Shown here: one piece after another, positions 1 to 8,335 of the stretch
Layout of the letters: each line of letters opens with the position of its first letter
How positions within the stretch are numbered: the stretch's first letter is position 1
DNA from: Micromonospora_G sp044901685
GTDB lineage: Bacteria > Actinomycetota > Actinomycetes > Mycobacteriales > Micromonosporaceae
NCBI RefSeq assembly: GCF_044901685.1
Contig: NZ_JBJDPS010000003.1
Coordinates: forward strand, 806,001 to 870,000
Direction of reading: 5' to 3'
DNA length: 64,000 nucleotides
Position numbers and translations under genes: made by a program
Notes under the pieces: generated by a model
Database searches by the model: none
Seen by the model: the letters and a program-made list of their open reading frames with translations, nothing else
What the model was told of the DNA's origin: nothing

Positions 1-125
1 TCCGGTCGGACGTGGCCTTCTCCGACCTGGAGATCCGGCCCACCTCGCTGGAGGAGGCGTTCCTGACGCTGACCGCCGAGCCGACCGAGGCCCAACCGAC
101 CGCAGCCCAACCGATCACCGCCTGA
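1..125 (+). CDS. ABC transporter ATP-binding protein, C-terminal end (partial)
   Basis: Only the last 40 or so codons are present; the gene starts outside the window. The tail reads ...LEEAFLTLTAEP, the typical end of an ABC-2 exporter ATPase, followed by a short Pro/Thr/Ala extension with a repeated AQPT motif. The stop codon lies 15 bp before the ATG of a membrane permease on the same strand, so the two form an operon in which this subunit would power export. Identification rests on the short C-terminal motif plus the neighbour, since the Walker motifs are not in view. Confidence 0.7.
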   Translation, partial: RSDVAFSDLEIRPTSLEEAFLTLTAEPTEAQPTAAQPITA

Positions 126-140
126 CCGGGGGAAACCGTC

Positions 141-878
141 ATGCAGCTCGCGCTCGTACACGCCAGGTACCAACTCCTGGAAACGATCCGGATCCCGGTC
201 GCGGTGATCGGCAGCGCCTTCTTCCCGGCCGCCTCGATGCTCTTCTTCGTGGTGCCGTTTGCCGGCGACGATCCGACCGGCGCCACCTTCGCCACCGCCT
301 CGATGGTCACCTTCGCGGTGATGAGCAGCAACATCTTCCAGTACGGCATCGGGGTGGCCGAGGACCGGGCGCATCCCTGGGACCCGTACACCCGGACCCT
401 GCCGGCCGGACCGGCCCCGCGCTTCGCCGGCCGGATCCTCGCCGGCCTGGTGCTGACCTTCTTCTCGCTGATCCCGGTGGTGGTGATCGCCGCCGTCGCC
501 ACCGCCGCGACCGTCACGCCGGCCGCCTTCGTCCTCGCGCTCGGCGCGGTGGTCGTGGCCGCGGTGCCGTTCACCCTGATGGGGCTCGTCATCGGGTACG
601 CGCTGCCGAGCAAGGCCGCGATCGTGGTGGCGCAGGTCGTCTTCTTCCCGCTCGCCTTCGGTGGCGGCCTGCTCTCCGCACCCGACGAGGCGCCCGGCTT
701 CATCGAGACCGTCGCGCCCTACCTGCCGACCCGGGGCGCGGTCGAGCTGATGTGGGCGGCGGTCGGCGACTTCCGGCCGGAGCCGACCGCGCTGGTCATG
801 CTCGGTGTCTGGGTCGTGCTCCTGGCCGCCGCCGCCGGCTGGGCGTACCGGCGGGACGAGGGTCGCCGGTTCAGCTAG
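141..878 (+). CDS. ABC-2 type transporter permease
   Basis: A 245-residue very hydrophobic protein with about six predicted membrane spans (near residues 15-40, 45-65, 100-125, 130-155, 160-185 and 218-238). The layout, with a conserved Pro/Gly-rich stretch between the last spans (residues about 175-205), fits the ABC-2 permease family used for drug or lipid export. The ATG is preceded by GGGGGA at 7-nt spacing. It follows the partial ATPase gene directly and should form the membrane half of that exporter. The substrate cannot be deduced. The short C-terminal tail is rich in Arg and cytosolic. Confidence 0.8.
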   Translation: MQLALVHARYQLLETIRIPVAVIGSAFFPAASMLFFVVPFAGDDPTGATFATASMVTFAVMSSNIFQYGIGVAEDRAHPWDPYTRTLPAGPAPRFAGRILAGLVLTFFSLIPVVVIAAVATAATVTPAAFVLALGAVVVAAVPFTLMGLVIGYALPSKAAIVVAQVVFFPLAFGGGLLSAPDEAPGFIETVAPYLPTRGAVELMWAAVGDFRPEPTALVMLGVWVVLLAAAAGWAYRRDEGRRFS

Positions 879-966
879 ACCGACCGGCGTCGGACCGCCC
901 GGTCGACCGTCGCTCCGAACGACCGTCGCCCCGCCGACCGGAGAGCCGGCCGACGGGGCGACGCCG

Positions 967-1032
967 TGCGGTGCGATCGAGGCCGCGCTGGGATCAGCCT
1001 GCGGTGCGATCGAGGCTGCGCTGGGATCAGGC
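967..1032. repeat. Two tandem copies of a 33-bp unit
   Basis: Two adjacent 33-bp units (967-999 and 1000-1032) differ at only two positions. They sit in the space between the exporter permease and the convergent carboxypeptidase gene. No gene or hairpin explains them; a slipped-strand duplication is the simplest reading. Confidence 0.7.
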
Positions 1033-1042
1033 TGTGCGGCGG

Positions 1043-2932
1043 TCAGGAGCTGGTGATCGCCACGTTGTCCACACCCGCCTCGACCAGGCTCGCGCCGGAG
1101 GCGTCGGTCGCCTCCACCAGGATCCTGATCGACTGACCGGCGTACGCGGAGAGGTTCAGGTTCGCGGCCGTCCACGTACCGTTGCGGTTGCTCGCCGCAC
1201 CGGCCTGGGTGAGCAGTGCGGTCGTGCCGCCGTTGTGCACCACGCTGACCCGGAAGAAGTCCGCCGAGGACGCGTTCGTACCGTGCGCGAGATACCAGGA
1301 GAGCGAGAGCGTCAGCGTGCCGCTGCCCGGCAACGTCACCGCCGGTGACCGGGCGCTGGTGAGCCCGCCGTCGATGTCGTAGTCACCTGCGGCGGTGCCG
1401 GCCAGCCGGCCGGTCACCAGGTCGTTGCTGCCACCCGCCGGGGCGAGCTGCTTCGCGCCGCTGGAGTTGGTCGCCTGCGCGGTGCCCCGCTCCCAGACGC
1501 CGGAGGTGGCGGTGTCCGTACCGGAGGGGTTGATGGTCCAACCGGTCGCGGTCTCGAAGTTGTCCGACCAGACGGTGGTGCCGCCACCGCCGCCGCCGCA
1601 GTACTGCGCCTGCTTGCCGATCGCCCGGTACGGGCAGTCGGCGTACTCGCTGAGGATCAGCACCGCCTCGCGGTTGCGCGAGGTCTGCGCCGGGATGACC
1701 TCGTCGGGCGGGTAGAAACCGCCGCCGCCGGAGGAGCCGGGGTACATCTCGAAGGTGTACGCCCAGATCTTGTGCTGCCCCCACATCCAGTCGATGCTGT
1801 CGCCGTCGGTGATGTACAGGTCGGACGACTGTTCCGGGGTGTAGCCGTTGGTCGCGGCCATCTGCTGGCCGATGGTGCGGAAGGTCGACTCCTGGTCGGC
1901 GTCGAGCCCCGGTGCGGTGTTCGCCGTCGTGTATCCGTACGGCCAGAGCACGAGCTGCGAGTACGTGTGGAAGTCGATGTTCGCCTTGAGCTGCTGCACG
2001 CCGCCGACCACGCGGCCGTTCACGAAGTTGCGCAGCGCCTGGGTCTCCGGGGCGGAGAAGGCGGACGGACCCCGGTACGTCTCCGACGAGGTGCTGCCGG
2101 ACGAGCCGCCGCAGCAGCCCCAGTTGTAGCTCCAGTTGCGGTTCAGGTCGGTGCCGACGTTCGACGAACCGGAGTTCGGCTGCCGGTTCTTCCGCCAGGA
2201 CCGGTAGGAGCCGGTCGCGATGTCGTACTCGCTGCCGTCCGGGTTGACCGTCGGCACGATCCAGATCTCCCGGGTGTTCACGATGTTGGTGATCCGGGAG
2301 TCGGAACCGTAGTTGTCGGTGAAGAGGTTGAGCAGGTAGATCGCCATCTCGACGGTCAGGTGCTCACGGGCGTGCTGCTGGGAGTTGAACAGGATCTCCG
2401 GCTCGGCCTCGTCCGTACCGACGTTGTCCGAGATCTTGATGACGGGCAGGTCGCGACCCTCGTACGAGCTGCCGATGCTCGACTTCCGGGCGATCGACGG
2501 GTGGTCCGCCACCACCTGGTTGATCACGGCGGTCAGCTCGGCGTAGTCGTGGTAGTTCGAGTCGGCGGGCGGGAAGGCGAAGACGCCGACATCACCGGTC
2601 GCCCCCCGGGACGGCGGCGCGGGTACGGCCTCCAGCGTGAAGCCGAGCGCGGTGATCGCCTTCACCTCGGCGGCGGTCGCGGTGACGTTCAGGATGCCGT
2701 GCTCGCTGTAGTTGATCGCCACACCCGTCCGGGCGACCGCGTTCCGGTCGTCCAGCGTGCGTGGGCCGATCACCCGGTACTCGGCGCTGGTGGCGGCGCT
2801 GGAGGCGCCCGGCTTCGGGTCGGCGGAGACCGGTGCGGTCACCGCCGCGAAGAGTCCCACCGCGAGCGTCGTCGCGAGGGCCAGGGTCCGGCGCCGGGTC
2901 GACCGCCGGGGTACGAGGGTACGGAAGGGCAT
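1043..2932 (-). CDS. Secreted zinc carboxypeptidase, M14 family
   Basis: A 629-residue exported metallopeptidase. The start at 2932 is chosen because a perfect AGGAGG lies 6 nt upstream; the frame stays open further 5' but without a ribosome site. Residues 1-36 form an Arg-rich signal peptide ending VSA-DP. The M14 zinc site is visible: HARE near residue 187 (H and E ligands) and H in DFHTYS near 322. The catalytic Glu is in TFEMYP near 395, and substrate-binding NPDG and DLNRNW motifs lie between. After a glycine run near residue 455 comes a roughly 170-residue beta-rich C-terminal domain, probably carbohydrate or protein binding. It should release C-terminal amino acids from peptides outside the cell. 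It is transcribed alone. Confidence 0.9.
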   Translation of the reverse strand: MPFRTLVPRRSTRRRTLALATTLAVGLFAAVTAPVSADPKPGASSAATSAEYRVIGPRTLDDRNAVARTGVAINYSEHGILNVTATAAEVKAITALGFTLEAVPAPPSRGATGDVGVFAFPPADSNYHDYAELTAVINQVVADHPSIARKSSIGSSYEGRDLPVIKISDNVGTDEAEPEILFNSQQHAREHLTVEMAIYLLNLFTDNYGSDSRITNIVNTREIWIVPTVNPDGSEYDIATGSYRSWRKNRQPNSGSSNVGTDLNRNWSYNWGCCGGSSGSTSSETYRGPSAFSAPETQALRNFVNGRVVGGVQQLKANIDFHTYSQLVLWPYGYTTANTAPGLDADQESTFRTIGQQMAATNGYTPEQSSDLYITDGDSIDWMWGQHKIWAYTFEMYPGSSGGGGFYPPDEVIPAQTSRNREAVLILSEYADCPYRAIGKQAQYCGGGGGGTTVWSDNFETATGWTINPSGTDTATSGVWERGTAQATNSSGAKQLAPAGGSNDLVTGRLAGTAAGDYDIDGGLTSARSPAVTLPGSGTLTLSLSWYLAHGTNASSADFFRVSVVHNGGTTALLTQAGAASNRNGTWTAANLNLSAYAGQSIRILVEATDASGASLVEAGVDNVAITSS

Positions 2933-3118
2933 GCAAAACCTCCTGGGGGTGCGGAGATTCCCGCTCTGTACCGCACACTGCACCACCCCTTACATGGTCA
3001 TATCAATAACGATCACTCTCCGTTCCATCTCAACATCGTCGTCACGCCGACAAAATTTCACCAACGATCGCCCGGCGGACAGAAGAAAAGCGCCACACCC
3101 TCGGGCCGGGCCGGCGCG

Positions 3119-3910
3119 TCACAGCACCTGGGGCAGCTCCCACTGCTTGTCCGCTCCGGTGACCTTGTCCACCGTCGGGCCGAGGGTCGGCTCCACGATG
3201 GTCTTCTTGATCACCCAGTTGGTGGCCAGCAACTGGTAACCGGCGCTGGTGGCGTACCGGGCACTGGCCCAGTTCGACACCCCGACCTTGTGGATGCTGG
3301 TGAGCTTGTACGCCCGCGCGAAGTCGCTCATCTTCTTCAGGAACGTCGCCACCTTGCGCAGCAGGTTGGCGAGCTTCACCCCGACCGCCGCCGCCCGGGT
3401 GCCGGCCAACGCCGCCTGCACCCCGGTCGCCGCCCCTCCGGCCACCACCGAGGCGCCGGCCGTGATCCAGGCCGACGCGAGCGCCACGATGATCGTGATG
3501 ATGGCCCAGGCGATCAGCTCCCGGACGATCTGTTCGACCAGCTCCTGCGCCTGTCTGGCACCTTCGGCCGACCCCTCCAGCAGCTCGGCGGTCGCCTCGA
3601 AGTGGGCGCCGATCTCGCCCAGCGACTGGTTCACCTGGCTCATCTCGGCGTTGAACGACTCCGCCGCCTCGCCCTCCCAGTGGGCGAGCAGGTCGCGCCG
3701 CGCGCCCACCTCGTCCTGGACGAACCGGTCCATCCGGTCCGCCGCGTCCCGCCACGCCCTCGCCTGCGCGTTCAACGCGTCGGGATCACCGGTCACCGCG
3801 TCCATCGGATGGGACAGGAACTCGACGATCGGCTTGATCACCGCGTACGCCGCACCGGCCGGACCGAGGTACGTCTCGATCCGCTCCGCCCCGCTCGGTG
3901 CACGGGTCAT
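3119..3910 (-). CDS. WXG100-like protein with C-terminal extension, possible type VII substrate
   Basis: A 263-residue protein. Residues about 40-125 are helical with a central W-E-G turn (HWEGEAA, near residue 77), as in WXG100 proteins exported by ESX/type VII systems. A hydrophobic Ala/Gly-rich stretch follows (about 130-175) and then a basic C-terminal region of unknown fold (about 180-263). Its ATG overlaps the stop of the preceding gene by 4 nt (ATGA), so it is translationally coupled. The long proteins of this type often carry a toxin or effector C-terminus, but no known catalytic motif is seen here. No secretion ATPase is in the window. Confidence 0.6.
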   Translation of the reverse strand: MTRAPSGAERIETYLGPAGAAYAVIKPIVEFLSHPMDAVTGDPDALNAQARAWRDAADRMDRFVQDEVGARRDLLAHWEGEAAESFNAEMSQVNQSLGEIGAHFEATAELLEGSAEGARQAQELVEQIVRELIAWAIITIIVALASAWITAGASVVAGGAATGVQAALAGTRAAAVGVKLANLLRKVATFLKKMSDFARAYKLTSIHKVGVSNWASARYATSAGYQLLATNWVIKKTIVEPTLGPTVDKVTGADKQWELPQVL

Positions 3911-4218
3911 CGTCCACCCCCGAACATGTTCGCCGAGGCATCGTCGGAAGCCTGGTAGTTGTCCCGCATCTGGCGGAACGCGTCCCCCAACTCGCCGAAC
4001 ACCTCCTCGCCCGCCCGCAGCACGTCCAAGCCGTCGGTGGTGCGCTGCTCGTACGTCTTCGCCACTTCCCGGGACTCCGGGAGCATGCCGAAGCTGTCCT
4101 CGGTGACGTCGGCGTCCACCAGCAACGCGCGGGTGTTGCCGAAGGCCGTACCGAGGTCGTCCATGGCGTTCGCGTACCTGGTCATCGCGTCGAGATAGAC
4201 CTTCAACGGCTGGGTCAT
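3907..4218 (-). CDS. Small helical WXG100-like protein
   Basis: A 103-residue, all-helical acidic protein starting at an ATG that overlaps the preceding stop by 4 nt. Size, helix-rich composition and position directly before the larger WXG100-like gene suggest an EsxA/ESAT-6-like or EspC-like partner in a type VII secretion pair. A clear W-x-G is absent from the turn region, so the family call is by context. The frame is open for another 215 codons upstream, but that part is antisense to a real gene; the overlap-coupled ATG is preferred. Confidence 0.6.
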   Translation of the reverse strand: MTQPLKVYLDAMTRYANAMDDLGTAFGNTRALLVDADVTEDSFGMLPESREVAKTYEQRTTDGLDVLRAGEEVFGELGDAFRQMRDNYQASDDASANMFGGGR

Positions 4219-4817
4219 GCCTGCTCCTCCCCAGGGGCGACGGCTGGCGGCTGTGGCATCCCGATCGCCGCCGCGGCCTTCCGGCCCAGCTCCGGCGGGC
4301 CGCCCACCAGGGCGCAGGCCGAGCTGTCGGTGAAGACGACGAGGAAACGACCCCGCCGCAGCACTCCGGCCGGCGCCGGAACCGCGCCGACGACGGCGTC
4401 CCGGGAGACCGGGTGGACCAGCCGGGCGACCTGCTCCACCGGCCCGAACCACCGCTCGGTGAAGCTCCGACCGGGCCGCTCGACCGTCTCCAGCTCCACC
4501 ACCAGCAGCCGGGCGTCGGTGACCACCAGGTTCGGCGCCAGCACCCGGTCGACCGCCTCGAAAAGCTGGTGCCCGCCGCTTCCCTCCGCCCCGACCACCG
4601 CCCGACCGAAGGTCGCCCGCTGGAGCAACTGCCCCGGATGGCTGCCGAGTCCGATCAGGATGGTCGGGTCGAGCAGGTTCTTCAACTCGTCCGACAGGGA
4701 CGTGTCCTCGGTCGTACCCGGGTCCTTGATCAGCGGGGACACCGCCAGCAGACGCTCGGTCGGATCGAGCAGTGGGCGTACCACCGGCTCGATGTGGATC
4801 GTGTAGTCCTTGGCCAC
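4215..4817 (-). CDS. Conserved hypothetical protein, first gene of WXG100-like operon
   Basis: A 200-residue soluble protein starting at GTG with no obvious Shine-Dalgarno site, which suggests a short leader or leaderless message. It has alternating beta strands (residues about 95-170, e.g. LVVTDARLLVVELE and RGRFLVVFTD) that could form a PH-like barrel, and a Pro/Glu-rich end. No family is recognised. It is the promoter-proximal gene of a three-gene unit whose members overlap by 4 nt, so it is probably an accessory or chaperone for the two helical proteins downstream. The divergent YbaB-like gene starts 140 bp away. Confidence 0.6.
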   Translation of the reverse strand: MAKDYTIHIEPVVRPLLDPTERLLAVSPLIKDPGTTEDTSLSDELKNLLDPTILIGLGSHPGQLLQRATFGRAVVGAEGSGGHQLFEAVDRVLAPNLVVTDARLLVVELETVERPGRSFTERWFGPVEQVARLVHPVSRDAVVGAVPAPAGVLRRGRFLVVFTDSSACALVGGPPELGRKAAAAIGMPQPPAVAPGEEQA

Positions 4818-4875
4818 CGGGCAAGGATGCCACCCGGGTGATCCACGTCGCTATCCTGACCACCCTGACGCGCCG

Positions 4876-4927
4876 TAAGGAAGGGCCCCTTGTTATCGCA
4901 TTCGGTAGTACTAGGGGGCCTTCCTAA
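4876..4927. repeat. Dispersed GGAAGGGCCCC palindrome, copy 1
   Basis: A 52-nt element with imperfect inverted arms: TAAGGAAGGGCCCC at the left and GGGGGCCTTCCTAA at the right, enclosing a 24-nt non-palindromic centre. Nearly the same arms recur at 42312-42363 and 45711-45763. It lies between the divergent genes at 4817 and 4958, so it may affect both promoters. Confidence 0.8.
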
Positions 4928-4957
4928 CCGGCGGACGAGCGAGGGGATTCGAACGAC

Positions 4958-5359
4958 GTGGCCGATATCCGCAACCTGGACGACCTGGCCGAGTACGCCC
5001 ACCAGCAACTGGCGCGGATCCAGCGGATGCAGGACGACCTGGCCGACCAGTTCGGCACCGGCGAGTCCCCACGCGGCTACGTCCGGGCCCGTACCGGCCC
5101 CGGTGGGGGGCTACAGGAACTCCGGATCGACCCGACCGCGATGCGCCTGCCCGCCGAGGACGTCGCGGCGGAGGTCACCGCCGCGATCACCGCCGCCCAG
5201 CAGGAGTACGCCCGGCGGGCCGACGAGATCATCACGCCGGTGATCGCCGCCGCGCCGGACCAGAACTCGGTGGGGGACCTGGAGGCCGGCATGCGCCGAC
5301 TGGACGGACTCGTCGACGACCTGGACCGGATCGCCCGGCGCCGGGGCCTGGACGGCTGA
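4958..5359 (+). CDS. YbaB/EbfC family nucleoid-associated-like protein
   Basis: A 133-residue protein starting at GTG. An N-terminal coiled helix (residues about 5-32) is followed by short strands with a glycine turn (TGPGGGLQELRIDP, about 46-59) and two C-terminal helices. This is the pattern of YbaB/EbfC DNA-binding proteins, of which actinomycetes have several copies next to WXG100 genes. It lies divergent to a WXG100-like operon, consistent with that association. Its stop codon lies inside the first unit of an 18-bp tandem repeat. DNA binding is inferred from family only. Confidence 0.7.
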   Translation: MADIRNLDDLAEYAHQQLARIQRMQDDLADQFGTGESPRGYVRARTGPGGGLQELRIDPTAMRLPAEDVAAEVTAAITAAQQEYARRADEIITPVIAAAPDQNSVGDLEAGMRRLDGLVDDLDRIARRRGLDG

Positions 5360-5411
5360 ACCCGACTGGACGGCTGAACCCGACTCGACGGCCGAACCCG
5401 ACTGGACGGTT
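5348..5411. repeat. 18-bp tandem repeat at the end of the YbaB-like gene
   Basis: About 3.5 copies of the unit CTGGACGGCTGAACCCGA, with a few changes in copy 3. The TGA in the first copy is the stop codon of the upstream gene; the later copies are untranslated. It looks like local slippage duplication of the gene end. Confidence 0.75.
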
Positions 5412-5468
5412 GGGCGGTCCGGTGTCGGGGTCGGCTGTCGCCGGCCGACGGGTTGACCGCCGGGAGGC

Positions 5469-5786
5469 TCAGCGGCTGGTCGGCCCGCCGTCGGTGTCAC
5501 CACTCGACGGGTTGACCGGCAGGCTCGTCGGCGCCGGCTGGTCGTCGTCGCCGGAGAGCGCGGCCCGCAGCCGCTCCTTCTCGGCCTGACGCCGCTGCAC
5601 CGCACCGGCCACCTGCTCGGCCATCTGGTCGCGCCAGGTCCGGAGCAGGAAGAAGGAGGCCGCCGCCGAGAAGACCACGGCCAGCATGAGCTTCAGGAAG
5701 ATGCTCATGGGGACCGGCAGCAGCGCCGCCATGACCACCAGGAACAGCCCTATCCGGCCCAGCGTGTACTTCACCGCGGGACTCAC
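5469..5786 (-). CDS. DUF4229 family small membrane protein
   Basis: A 105-residue protein. The GTG at 5786 is chosen because GGAGA precedes it at good spacing and it begins 14 bp after the upstream stop. Two membrane spans (about 6-26 and 32-50) are followed by RTWRDQM and a charged coiled tail. This matches DUF4229, an actinobacterial family of unknown function. It is the last gene of the minus-strand run that starts with the WxL module, though co-transcription is uncertain. Confidence 0.65.
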   Translation of the reverse strand: MSPAVKYTLGRIGLFLVVMAALLPVPMSIFLKLMLAVVFSAAASFFLLRTWRDQMAEQVAGAVQRRQAEKERLRAALSGDDDQPAPTSLPVNPSSGDTDGGPTSR

Positions 5787-5800
5787 GATTCCGTCTCCGA

Positions 5801-6223
5801 TCAACCCGTCCGGCGGTCGAGCCACCGGACTCCGAAATACCAGATCAGCGTATATACCAGCGCGAACGCGCCAGCCGCCGCCGCGCCCGAGACCAGGGGC
5901 GGCAGGCTCGCGGCCAGCCCTGCGGCGAGCAGTCCGGTGGTGAGTCCGACCGCGCCGCCCACCAGCGCGATCACCACCCGGGCCGGACCCGGGCCCCAGG
6001 CCCGGTACTCGTCGAGAAAGAGCCAGGCCGGCAGGATCACCGCGAGCCAGCCGCTGGTACGGCCGAAGTCCGCCAGCCCGAGCGTCTCGAAGGCCCAGTC
6101 GAAGAGGATCAGCGCCAGCACGCCGATGACCAGACCGGCGAGGACCACACCGGCCAGATCGGGCAAACCGGTGATCCGGCCGCTGGCATCCCGCCGGGGA
6201 AAACTGCTCTGCGCTTCGCTCAT
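5801..6223 (-). CDS. Hypothetical four-span membrane protein
   Basis: A 140-residue protein with four predicted membrane spans after a short charged N-terminus. The ATG at 6223 gives a normal soluble start; an ATG at 6292 in the same frame would overlap the preceding gene and is less likely. No family is recognised. It lies 50 bp after the preceding gene and 14 bp before the DUF4229 gene, so the two small membrane proteins are probably co-expressed. Confidence 0.6.
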   Translation of the reverse strand: MSEAQSSFPRRDASGRITGLPDLAGVVLAGLVIGVLALILFDWAFETLGLADFGRTSGWLAVILPAWLFLDEYRAWGPGPARVVIALVGGAVGLTTGLLAAGLAASLPPLVSGAAAAGAFALVYTLIWYFGVRWLDRRTG

Positions 6224-6273
6224 GACCCGTCGAGGGTACGTCAGGTCGGCGCCCGAACCACGGGCGCGGCGAC

Positions 6274-7110
6274 TCACCTCGTCCGGCGCCACCAGCGCAG
6301 GGTCAGATAGACCAGCAACAGCACCGGCAGGAGGAGCAGGCCCCAGGGGTACGAGCGGGTGTGCGCGTAGAACACCTCGGGCTGGTCCGCGCCGAGCAAC
6401 TCTCCCCGGAGCGCGTACCGGCCCCAGGTGGGGGCGCCGAACGTGACGGGGAGGTCGAATGTCCGCTGCTGACCCGGGGCCAGCAGGTCGACCCTGGGGG
6501 CCGGGACGATGACGGTGGTCTGTCCCGGCCGGCCGCTGGTGAGCGCGAGTCGGGGCTCCAGCACGGGCGCCTGGCCGGTGTTACGTAGAGTCACTGTGAC
6601 CGTACGGTGTGCCGGGCCGCCGAAGAACGCGGCCCAACCCGGGCCCGCCCCCGTGATCCGTACGCCGGACGCGGCCAGCACGGTCGGCGGCTTGGCCACC
6701 GGCGCGGCGGTACGCACCGGAACCCCCTTGATCGTCACCGGCGTGGTACGGATCTCACCGCTGCCGACCGGGCGCACCCGCACCACGCACGGGCAGGGAA
6801 CCGGCGGTGCCGACGCGGTCAGCGCCACCCGCCCCGAGCCGTCGCCCTGGACGGCGGCGCTCGCCGCCCCGCCCACCAGACAGTCGATCGAGCCCCGTTC
6901 CGCCCGGTTGCCGCAGACCTCGACCAGTACGTCGCCGGCCGGCCAACCGGCCAGCCGTACCGCGAGCGGGGCGCCCACCGCCACCTCGGTGACATCCAAC
7001 GTGACGGTCGGCTCGGCCCGCGCCGAGCCGGCCGGCGTGCCGACCGGGAGCAGCCCGACCAGTGCCCCGACGGCGACCGCCAGCCGGATCGCCACCCCCC
7101 GCCTAGGCAC
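6274..7110 (-). CDS. Secreted Cys-containing beta-sandwich protein with C-terminal membrane anchor
   Basis: About 278 residues, starting at a GTG that overlaps the preceding stop by 8 nt; a second in-frame GTG at 7095 is also possible. Residues about 1-33 form a signal peptide (ARA-EP). The next 95 residues have Cys pairs (VEVCGN...SIDCLV and PCPCVV) and the GDGSGRV turn seen in neocarzinostatin-type immunoglobulin-like domains. A second beta domain (about 150-240) ends in a single membrane span followed by RWWRRTR. It is the last gene of the WxL module. The neocarzinostatin resemblance is an inference from motif spacing, and no chromophore genes are near. Confidence 0.6.
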   Translation of the reverse strand: MPRRGVAIRLAVAVGALVGLLPVGTPAGSARAEPTVTLDVTEVAVGAPLAVRLAGWPAGDVLVEVCGNRAERGSIDCLVGGAASAAVQGDGSGRVALTASAPPVPCPCVVRVRPVGSGEIRTTPVTIKGVPVRTAAPVAKPPTVLAASGVRITGAGPGWAAFFGGPAHRTVTVTLRNTGQAPVLEPRLALTSGRPGQTTVIVPAPRVDLLAPGQQRTFDLPVTFGAPTWGRYALRGELLGADQPEVFYAHTRSYPWGLLLLPVLLLVYLTLRWWRRTR

Positions 7111-8161
7111 GCGCGTCGACGGCCGGGGCGTCGTCGACGACAGGCGCCTCCGCCGTGACAGGCGCCTCGTCGGTGACGGCCGCCGCGCGGCGGCGCCACC
7201 AGCGCACCAGCAACAGGATGCCGACCACCAGCAGCAGGTAGAGCAGGGTCCACGGCGGGGTGAGGGTGGAATCGGTACGGACCAACTCGGACAACGCGCC
7301 CTGGCTGGTGGTCGGCTCGACCGCCACCGCACCGGTGACCAGACCGGCCGGCCACACTCCGTCGAGTCGCCGGGTCAGGGTGACCTGTGCCCCGGGCAGC
7401 ATCTCTGGCAGGTCGACCTCCTGGGTGCCGGAGAGCGGCACACCGAGCAGACCGGTAGCGCGCAACCGCACCTTGCCGCCGACCCGTACGTTGCCGCTGT
7501 TGCGTACCCGGTAGGTGACGCTCATCGTGCCCCGGACGAACGGCAGCACCGGATTGTCGTACCTCACCTGCGCGGACTCGATCTCGGCCGAGGGCGTGAG
7601 CGGACCCGCCACCCGCAGGTAGATCCGGGCCGCGACCCGTCGGTCCACGTTGACCCGCTGCCCCTCGCCGTCGACCCGCTGCTCGCTGACGGAGGCGACA
7701 ACGCCGGCGGCGTGGTCCCCGGGAGTGGCGTCCTTCGGCACGGTCAGCCGGAACGGGACGACGACCCGCTGCCCGGGTCGGACGGTGAGGGGCTTGCGGT
7801 CGAGCCCGACCCAGTTGCCCGTGTCGCGCGCCGGTTGGCTCGCCGGCAACAGTGCGAACGCGCCGTCGACGGCGGTGAACGCGTCGGTCGGGTAGACCGT
7901 GAAGGTCAGCGGCTTGGCGGAGAGGTTCGTGACCGCGACATGGTCGTCGATCTGCTGGCCGGGTGCCAGGTCGTAGACGAACTGGTTGCGTCCGGTCGGC
8001 CCGGTCGGGCTCGACGGCTGCACCGCCCACCGGAACTCGTCCGCGCCGCCCGGGGCGGGAGCTTCCCGCGCCAGAGCGGGCGGAGCCGCCGTGACCAGCG
8101 CGGTCACGGCGGCCGAGAGCAGCACGAGGGCACGGACGCGGACGGGGCGAGATGTGGTCAT
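7103..8161 (-). CDS. DUF916-like WxL-interacting surface protein
   Basis: A 352-residue exported protein. The ATG at 8161 follows GGGAG at 8-nt spacing. Residues 1-31 are a signal peptide ending ALA-RE. The mature part begins F-x-W-x-V-x-P, then YDLAPGQQIDDHVAVTNLS, the hallmark of DUF916 domains that bind WxL proteins and peptidoglycan in Firmicutes. A second beta-sandwich follows and a C-terminal membrane span (PPWTLLYLLLVVGILLLV) with a basic, acidic-rich cytosolic tail. It should hold the WxL protein encoded just upstream on the cell surface. A strong 17-bp hairpin separates the two genes, which suggests unequal expression. Confidence 0.75.
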   Translation of the reverse strand: MTTSRPVRVRALVLLSAAVTALVTAAPPALAREAPAPGGADEFRWAVQPSSPTGPTGRNQFVYDLAPGQQIDDHVAVTNLSAKPLTFTVYPTDAFTAVDGAFALLPASQPARDTGNWVGLDRKPLTVRPGQRVVVPFRLTVPKDATPGDHAAGVVASVSEQRVDGEGQRVNVDRRVAARIYLRVAGPLTPSAEIESAQVRYDNPVLPFVRGTMSVTYRVRNSGNVRVGGKVRLRATGLLGVPLSGTQEVDLPEMLPGAQVTLTRRLDGVWPAGLVTGAVAVEPTTSQGALSELVRTDSTLTPPWTLLYLLLVVGILLLVRWWRRRAAAVTDEAPVTAEAPVVDDAPAVDARA

Positions 8162-8194
8162 GGGTACGGCTCCCGGGTCGCGGAGATGGATGTG

Positions 8195-8237
8195 CGGCGG
8201 AGGTACCACGGCTGGCGAACCCGTGGTACCTCCGCCG
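8195..8237 (-). terminator. 17-bp perfect hairpin after the WxL gene
   Basis: Two perfectly complementary 17-nt arms (8195-8211 and 8221-8237) enclose a 9-nt loop. There is no T-run. It lies between the stop of the WxL gene and the start of the DUF916-like gene, so it could terminate most transcripts or stabilise the upstream message. Confidence 0.75.
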
Positions 8238-8335
8238 TCGTCATCCCGCCGGTGGTACGGCCACGGCCCCTGGACGGAGTCGCGTCACCGTTCCACCGGC
8301 GGGTCCGGAACCTGGGCCGGTCCGATCCGGGGGAA

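Noticed and set aside
1772..3958. A 728-codon plus-strand frame
   Set aside because: Antisense to the M14 peptidase and WXG100-like genes; low-complexity composition and no recognisable motif.
6274..7110. Enediyne apoprotein (neocarzinostatin-like) as a functional assignment
   Set aside because: The beta-sandwich and cysteine pattern is suggestive, but the protein is membrane-anchored, belongs to a WxL module and no polyketide genes are present, so only the fold resemblance is kept.
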